From positions 21,670 through 85,669 of the forward strand of contig CANRFM010000010.1 of NCBI GenBank assembly GCA_947629905.1: a stretch of 64,000 bases of DNA. The letters run 5' to 3'. Positions within the stretch are counted from its first letter, which is position 1, and each line of letters opens with the position of its first letter. This document shows, piece after piece, positions 60,062 through 64,000 of this stretch. Under the pieces are notes generated by a model that made no database searches, was not told the origin of the DNA, and saw only the letters and a program-made list of their open reading frames with translations. A program made the translations under genes and the position numbers. The DNA is from an uncultured Clostridia bacterium. Lineage in GTDB: Bacteria; Bacillota; Clostridia; Oscillospirales; Ruminococcaceae.

Positions 60062-61111
60062 CTATATTCTGTTGATAGCCTCCAACAGTTCCTGCACATT
60101 AACGTGAGTATAGACCCTCTCGGTCAGCGACATTGCACCTGAATGACCGACAATCTTCTTTATCAGTGTAGGCGATACCTCTTTCTCAGTCATCATCGAA
60201 ATACAAGTATGACGGGTATCATGCGGCTTATGTGAGCAGCCTATCAGTTCCATAACAGGTGTCCAGTAGGAATCATAGTAGTTACGGTAAACAAAATGCT
60301 TGCCATTTGGAGTATGGAGTAAATATTCATACCCATCTTCATACCATTTTTTGAAGAACGGATAAGTCCTGTCGTGTATCGGCACAACACGAATACCGTT
60401 CTCCGTTTTGCTTTCAACAACCTTGAAATAATGCTTTTCGATATTGACGTTCTCACGTTTCAGGTCAAGCAGTTCGGACACACGCACTCCACTGTAAATC
60501 AGCATAAGTACGATCTGAGCGTAGATATTGTTTTCCTGCACCCACAAAGCATCAATCTCCTGTTTGCTGAAAGGAGAACGGTCTGTCTTGTTGGGATTCT
60601 TGTCCTTGTACTTGATAATATCCACATACTCAGAGTAGTCTTTCATGCAGATCTCATACTTCGGGGCATACTCATACATCTGACTGAACAGCACTTTCAG
60701 CTTTCGGAGCGTGGGATAATTCTTTCCACAGTTGTCCACAACACCCTGCAAATCGGTCAGTTTCAAATCCTTGAACACTCTGTCGTGCAGAGCTGTACAG
60801 CAATTATAGGATGCTTTATAAGCTTTGGCATTGCTGTCCGAGTTCGTGGGGAATTTCTCAGCCGACCACTTCTCAAAGACTTCGGCAAAAGTGATCTTGG
60901 ACGCTTCAATGTCATAAGGATTCTTATTGTAATCCATCAGCATTTCAAGTCCCTTAGCTCTGGTGGGAGCATAACCAATTGTGATATAAAGCTGCTTCCG
61001 TTTGCCTGTTTCGGTATCAATATCCCAGCCGACTGTCTTTCGGACAATGTAAGGATTACGCCTGTTGCCCGACAGCTTGTAAACAGTGCCAACGCCGTTA
61101 GCTAACTTCAT
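60062..61111 (-). CDS. int: Tyrosine recombinase/integrase
   Basis: A 349-residue integrase. The N-terminal part (GTVYKLSGNRRNPYIVRKT) resembles an arm-binding AP2-like domain, the middle is a core-binding domain, and the catalytic part has Arg in YSGVRVSELLDL, Lys in SKTENG, HDTRH (His-x-x-Arg), VGHSG, and the nucleophile Tyr in RVYTHV. It would integrate and excise the element. Its start lies inside the end of the repressor gene (14-base overlap), so both are made from one leftward transcript and integrase is probably made in the repressed state. Confidence 0.95.
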   Translation of the reverse strand: MKLANGVGTVYKLSGNRRNPYIVRKTVGWDIDTETGKRKQLYITIGYAPTRAKGLEMLMDYNKNPYDIEASKITFAEVFEKWSAEKFPTNSDSNAKAYKASYNCCTALHDRVFKDLKLTDLQGVVDNCGKNYPTLRKLKVLFSQMYEYAPKYEICMKDYSEYVDIIKYKDKNPNKTDRSPFSKQEIDALWVQENNIYAQIVLMLIYSGVRVSELLDLKRENVNIEKHYFKVVESKTENGIRVVPIHDRTYPFFKKWYEDGYEYLLHTPNGKHFVYRNYYDSYWTPVMELIGCSHKPHDTRHTCISMMTEKEVSPTLIKKIVGHSGAMSLTERVYTHVNVQELLEAINRI

Positions 61112-61871
61112 CTTGCTTCTCCTCCTTCAGCCGTACCACCTCACGGCAGGTGTCAACGATCTCGGAAATGCGGTCAATCTGTGTTTTCAGTTCGTCAAGA
61201 GGCATCGGGGCTTCTTCCTGTTCGTCCTTGTTAACAGTGAACTTTTTGAAATCGCTGATTATAGACGATGTAAAGCCTTTGACCGTCATAACAAGATAAT
61301 TCTCGAATTGCAGATAATCGCTGATAGATATATAGCACATTGTCTTTCCAGCCTTTTTAAGAGCTACAACATATCCCTCTGAAAATAACTGCAACAGTTC
61401 AGGCGGCATATCATATACAGGCTGTCCCTCGTCCGTCTGAGATAGAACGAAGTAGTCGCTCCAGACATCACGGGAAGCCTTGATTTCCAGTGTGTAGCCA
61501 AGATTAGCAATCACTGTTGAAAGTACATTCTGATTGCGCTTTCCAACGAATGTGGCAGTATCGAGCAGCACAGCCTGCGATTTCAGACTATCGAAACTAT
61601 CTCCCATAAGATGATTGAACTTCTGCAAGGCTTCATAGAATTCCTCATTGTAGCTGTCAGCATAGACAACTATGTCTTTGACGGGCACATCATAGAATTC
61701 AGCAAGCATATTGATGTAGCTGCTTGTAATCGTAGCCTTTCCGTGTTCGATACCGTTGTAATGTGTACGTGAAGCACCGAGGGCTTCTGCAAGCTGATTC
61801 TGCGACAAACCACGCTCGGTACGCAAAGCAATAATCTTTTCTTTCGTTTTTTCCTGATCTATTTTTTTCAT
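61098..61871 (-). CDS. XRE-family helix-turn-helix repressor
   Basis: A 257-residue regulator. Residues about 10-65 form a Cro/CI-type helix-turn-helix (LRTERGLSQNQLAEALGASRTHYNGIEHG). The remaining 190 residues are a separate domain without a recognisable LexA-type protease site; the C-terminus is charged and predicted helical. It is divergent from the element's early genes and upstream of integrase, the standard place for a lysogeny repressor. The promoter at 61960-61988 drives it. Confidence 0.87.
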   Translation of the reverse strand: MKKIDQEKTKEKIIALRTERGLSQNQLAEALGASRTHYNGIEHGKATITSSYINMLAEFYDVPVKDIVVYADSYNEEFYEALQKFNHLMGDSFDSLKSQAVLLDTATFVGKRNQNVLSTVIANLGYTLEIKASRDVWSDYFVLSQTDEGQPVYDMPPELLQLFSEGYVVALKKAGKTMCYISISDYLQFENYLVMTVKGFTSSIISDFKKFTVNKDEQEEAPMPLDELKTQIDRISEIVDTCREVVRLKEEKQDEVS

Positions 61872-61959
61872 TTCTACTCCTCTTCTTATAAATTGTGAAT
61901 AAATTATGGATGTACTATTTTTACCAAGACAATTGAAATGTCTGGAAGTTTATGATACA

Positions 61960-61988
61960 ATTATATCATAGACTTAGAGAGTTGTCAA
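61960..61988 (-). promoter_or_regulatory. Promoter of the repressor-integrase operon
   Basis: On the minus strand, TTGACA (61983-61988), 17-base spacer, TATAAT (61960-61965). The divergent gap also should hold the rightward promoter, which I could not identify. Confidence 0.82.
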
Positions 61989-62046
61989 GAGATTTTCTGA
62001 GTTTTTTCAAACGATTAGAGAAAAATACATAATCGGAGGTAACAAA

Positions 62047-62298
62047 ATGAATGTTTTTACTTCTCTGCCGGCTTTTACAGGCAGAAATGTACCGATCAAG
62101 GAGATCGCACAGGCAACAGGCAAAGACCCACAATACATCAGGATAGGTTTACAGAAGGGTATATTCCGCTTCGGATATGCTTTCAAAAAGGACGGCTCAA
62201 GCGAATATAACTATCTTTGTCCTGACAAGAAAGTATGGGAGGATTTAGGCTATTTCAGGGCAGAAACGGAGGTCAGCAATGCGGGAAATGACGAATGA
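62047..62298 (+). CDS. Small DNA-binding protein (excisionase-like)
   Basis: An 83-residue protein. VPIKEIAQATGKDPQYIRIGLQKG looks like a winged-helix or MerR-like helix-turn-helix, as in phage excisionases and small regulators. The rest (FGYAFKKDGSSEYNYLCP) fits a wing strand. It is the first rightward gene beyond the repressor, with GGAGG before the ATG, and overlaps the primase gene by 20 bases. Role as excisionase or replication regulator is inferred from position. Confidence 0.65.
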   Translation: MNVFTSLPAFTGRNVPIKEIAQATGKDPQYIRIGLQKGIFRFGYAFKKDGSSEYNYLCPDKKVWEDLGYFRAETEVSNAGNDE

Positions 62299-63808
62299 TA
62301 CTGCGAAGCTGATTGCGGAAGTCAACAATGGGGATGATCTCCCCATTGTACCTGACGAGGAGGTACAGTCCGAAGGGCGGGAGAAATTCGATCTTGATAA
62401 GCCCAAAAAAGAACTGTCGGCGGTAACGTATGATGATATACTTAACAGCACCGCATCATATGAAAAGATCCTCACTCTGCACGATGAGTTTGCAATATCG
62501 CAGTATATTACAGCGTTCAGACAGATAGCCAAGAAGTTTAAGCTGACAGCGGATTTTGATAGCCTTGTTGCTCCGTATAAGGACAAGGCGTTACGGCAGC
62601 TCAAAGAAGCGGAGCATCAGGAAAAGAAAGAGGAGAAAAGCAAATACCCGAAGTGGTGGGACGGCTCTCAGGTCAACGAGGACGTATTCTGCACTGAGTT
62701 TCTCTCACAGCACACGCTGTACTGTATCAATGGGATGTTCTATGACATAGACGGTGAATACCTTATCTCAGAGCTGAGCAAGGTCATATACGAGCGTATC
62801 AAGCCCTATGTCATAAAGAACGTGGCAGATCGTACCAGACGGCTGGTTGAAGCTATGAAGATAAAGTGCTATTCTCCTGCACCTCAGCCAAATGAAAAGA
62901 CTATACACCTGAAGAATGGAACATTGCGTCTGTTACAGGGACGATTTGTATTCTCTCCGGACAAGCAGTTCATTACGAATCGCTTGGGTGTTGAATATCT
63001 TTCCGATGCACCAAAGCCTGAACGTTGGCTCAGGTTCGTGCAGGAACTTCTGAATGAACAGGATGTGCTGACCCTACAAGAGTATATGGGGTATCTGCTG
63101 ATTCCGTCTACAAGAGCGCAGAAAATGCTGATGATCTCAGGAAACGGCGGCGAAGGAAAATCCCGTGTCGGAAAGGTGTTATTTGAGATTATGGGGAGTA
63201 AGAATGCCGTCAGCGGAAGTATATCATCTCTGGACAATGGAGCTGCCGCCCGATTCAACAAGGTCAAGCTCCTCAGCAAGCTCTGTATGATAGATGATGA
63301 TATGGATATGTCTGCACTTGAAAAGACAGAGTTTCTTAAACAGCTTATCACAGCGGAGATTCCTATGGAGATTGAGCCGAAAGGCAGTCCTTCTTTTCAA
63401 GCGTTATTGTACACAAGAGTTATCGCTTTCGGAAATAATCCGATTTCTGCACTTTACGACCGCAGCGAAGGTTTCTTTCGCAGGCAGATGATTCTTGTAG
63501 CAAAGCCCGTTCCTAAAGAACGTAAAACAGACAAGCACCTGACAGAAAAACTACTTGCTGAAAAGGAAGGAATACTCCTTTGGTGCATCGAGGGATTGGA
63601 GCGTTTGATAGCGGATGATTTTGAGTTTACCATAAGCGATCAGGCGAAAGAAAATATCAGACGAAGTGAGCAAGATATATCAGGACTTACACACTTACAC
63701 ATTTCTTTTCTTATTATAGATATGGAAAATATCGCAGATATTTTTTCTTTTTTGATGATAAAACTTCGGACAGGTATATTCCTGTGTGTGAAGTGTGTAA
63801 CCGTGTAG
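62279..63808 (+). CDS. D5-type primase/SF3 helicase, C-terminus apparently disrupted
   Basis: A 509-residue replication protein. After a charged N-terminal region, residues about 215-460 match D5_N/phage-plasmid primase-helicases: KNGTLRLLQGRFVF, Walker A ISGNGGEGKSRVGK, Walker B LCMIDDDMD, and GFFRRQMILV. After KENIRRSEQDI the frame continues with an unrelated Phe/Ile-rich tail (ISFLIIDMENIADIF) encoded by AT-rich DNA holding nested inverted repeats. The usual winged-helix ending is absent, so the gene is probably truncated by an insertion or rearrangement near 63675. ATG 62279 has GGAGG upstream. Confidence 0.75.
   Translation: MREMTNDTAKLIAEVNNGDDLPIVPDEEVQSEGREKFDLDKPKKELSAVTYDDILNSTASYEKILTLHDEFAISQYITAFRQIAKKFKLTADFDSLVAPYKDKALRQLKEAEHQEKKEEKSKYPKWWDGSQVNEDVFCTEFLSQHTLYCINGMFYDIDGEYLISELSKVIYERIKPYVIKNVADRTRRLVEAMKIKCYSPAPQPNEKTIHLKNGTLRLLQGRFVFSPDKQFITNRLGVEYLSDAPKPERWLRFVQELLNEQDVLTLQEYMGYLLIPSTRAQKMLMISGNGGEGKSRVGKVLFEIMGSKNAVSGSISSLDNGAAARFNKVKLLSKLCMIDDDMDMSALEKTEFLKQLITAEIPMEIEPKGSPSFQALLYTRVIAFGNNPISALYDRSEGFFRRQMILVAKPVPKERKTDKHLTEKLLAEKEGILLWCIEGLERLIADDFEFTISDQAKENIRRSEQDISGLTHLHISFLIIDMENIADIFSFLMIKLRTGIFLCVKCVTV
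63687..63800. repeat. 114-bp inverted-repeat structure at the primase end
   Basis: TTACACACTTACACA (63687-63701) is matched in inverted form by TGTGTGAAGTGTGTAA (63785-63800) with one bulged base. Inside is a smaller hairpin AAAATATC-GCA-GATATTTT followed by a T-rich run. Confidence 0.65.
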
Positions 63809-64000
63809 ATCGGATAGCTGCCTGAAAAGAAAAATGACAGAGCAGACAGGCATAAAACTGCCTGGAATTCCCTTTTGAAAAGAGAAAAATGAAACTACGC
63901 CTGCAGGGGCGTTTGGAAGAGTAGCAAGCACGGTATGTCGTATTACGATTATGGAAAATCGTAAACCACATACGGCTTGTCAGGGGAAATTTCCCCTAAG
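63809..64000. other. Non-coding region with oriT-like inverted repeats
   Basis: No credible gene is present. The stretch has CAGGCA-TAAAAC-TGCCTG, the near-palindrome CGCCTGCAGGGGCG, a cruciform-capable CGTAT...ACGATT-ATGGAA-AATCGT...ATACG (63939-63974), and the perfect 16-base palindrome AGGGGAAATTTCCCCT (63982-63997). Clustered inverted repeats like these are typical of transfer origins upstream of mobilization genes, which would lie just past the window. Confidence 0.4.

Larger units (their letters stand above)
57624..64000. mobile_element. Integrative element inserted downstream of rpsI (right end outside the window)
   Basis: The region differs sharply from the host in base and codon use (AT-rich). 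It carries a tyrosine integrase, a phage-type repressor, a small DNA-binding protein, a phage/plasmid-type primase-helicase and a two-gene defence module. Direct repeats near the left end resemble integrase arm sites. No capsid, terminase or conjugation gene is visible in this part, so prophage, satellite or mobilizable/conjugative element remain open. Confidence 0.8.

Noticed and set aside
63695-63971. Two small minus-strand ORFs after the primase
   Set aside because: They lie in inverted-repeat DNA, have no ribosome binding site, and their products are unrecognisable.
1-64000. tRNA or rRNA genes
   Set aside because: I looked for tRNA-like cloverleaf ends (GGTTCGANTCC-type) and rRNA landmarks in the intergenic gaps and saw none; a tRNA search tool could still find one.

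Overview
ORGANISM. The window looks like chromosomal DNA of a Ruminococcus-like Firmicute (Oscillospiraceae). Supporting signs are a cytoplasmic cellobiose phosphorylase, a T-box leader, AGGAGG-type ribosome binding sites, TTGACA/TATAAT promoters, dipicolinate synthase genes (spore formation), the CdaA/CdaR cyclic-di-AMP pair, and small Cys-rich proteins of clostridial type. The host DNA is GC-rich for this group; the last 6.4 kb is clearly AT-richer. The species call is inference.

LAYOUT. 1-2.5 kb: start of a leftward short-chain dehydrogenase, then two surface proteins (a foldase-like lipoprotein with a 33-bp acidic repeat, and an anchored protein). 2.7-6.6 kb: glyA, a phosphatase-like protein, a membrane protein and rarA. 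6.7-12.3 kb: aspartate kinase (leftward), a sugar-sensor/GGDEF fusion, and leuA behind a T-box. 12.3-15.3 kb: a GH2 enzyme and a 45-residue Cys/Asn-rich peptide. 15.3-19.8 kb (leftward): thrH, thrB and a YfhO-like polytopic protein. 20-23.2 kb: aldose epimerase and an EAL-domain protein. 23.3-28.9 kb (leftward): a GT-C-like membrane protein, an HD-domain protein and cellobiose phosphorylase. 29.1-34.8 kb: pth-mfd-trmN6-rsmI. 35.1-38 kb: amidase-queH-DUF3343-cysteine desulfurase. 38-40.6 kb: cdaA-cdaR behind a MITE-like insertion. 40.7-42.9 kb (leftward): a heavy-metal P-type ATPase with an ArsR/SmtB-like operator. 43.2-54.9 kb: an eight-gene sugar-transport operon with four permeases, one giant binding protein, an NHL protein, a Yip1-like protein and a DUF5696 protein. 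55-56.5 kb (leftward): spoVFA-spoVFB. 56.6-57.6 kb: rplM-rpsI with a structured leader. 57.6-64 kb: an AT-rich integrative element with an AbiL/RloAB-like defence pair, integrase, repressor, a small DNA-binding protein, a primase/helicase whose end looks disrupted, and an oriT-like inverted-repeat region.

HOW IT WORKS TOGETHER. Several genes concern glycan use: cellobiose phosphorylase, GH2 enzyme, aldose epimerase and the large transport operon, with a periplasmic-binding-fold GGDEF protein possibly linking sugar state to cyclic-di-GMP and the EAL protein degrading that signal. Lysine/threonine/leucine synthesis is represented by aspartate kinase, ThrB/ThrH and LeuA. Intergenic DNA carries a dispersed palindromic repeat family (three loci), a 199-bp element with perfect 19-bp terminal inverted repeats, and a 79-bp duplication of the rsmI tail. 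The best candidates for little-described biology are the eight-gene transport/DUF5696 operon, the defence-bearing integrative element, and the repeat families.
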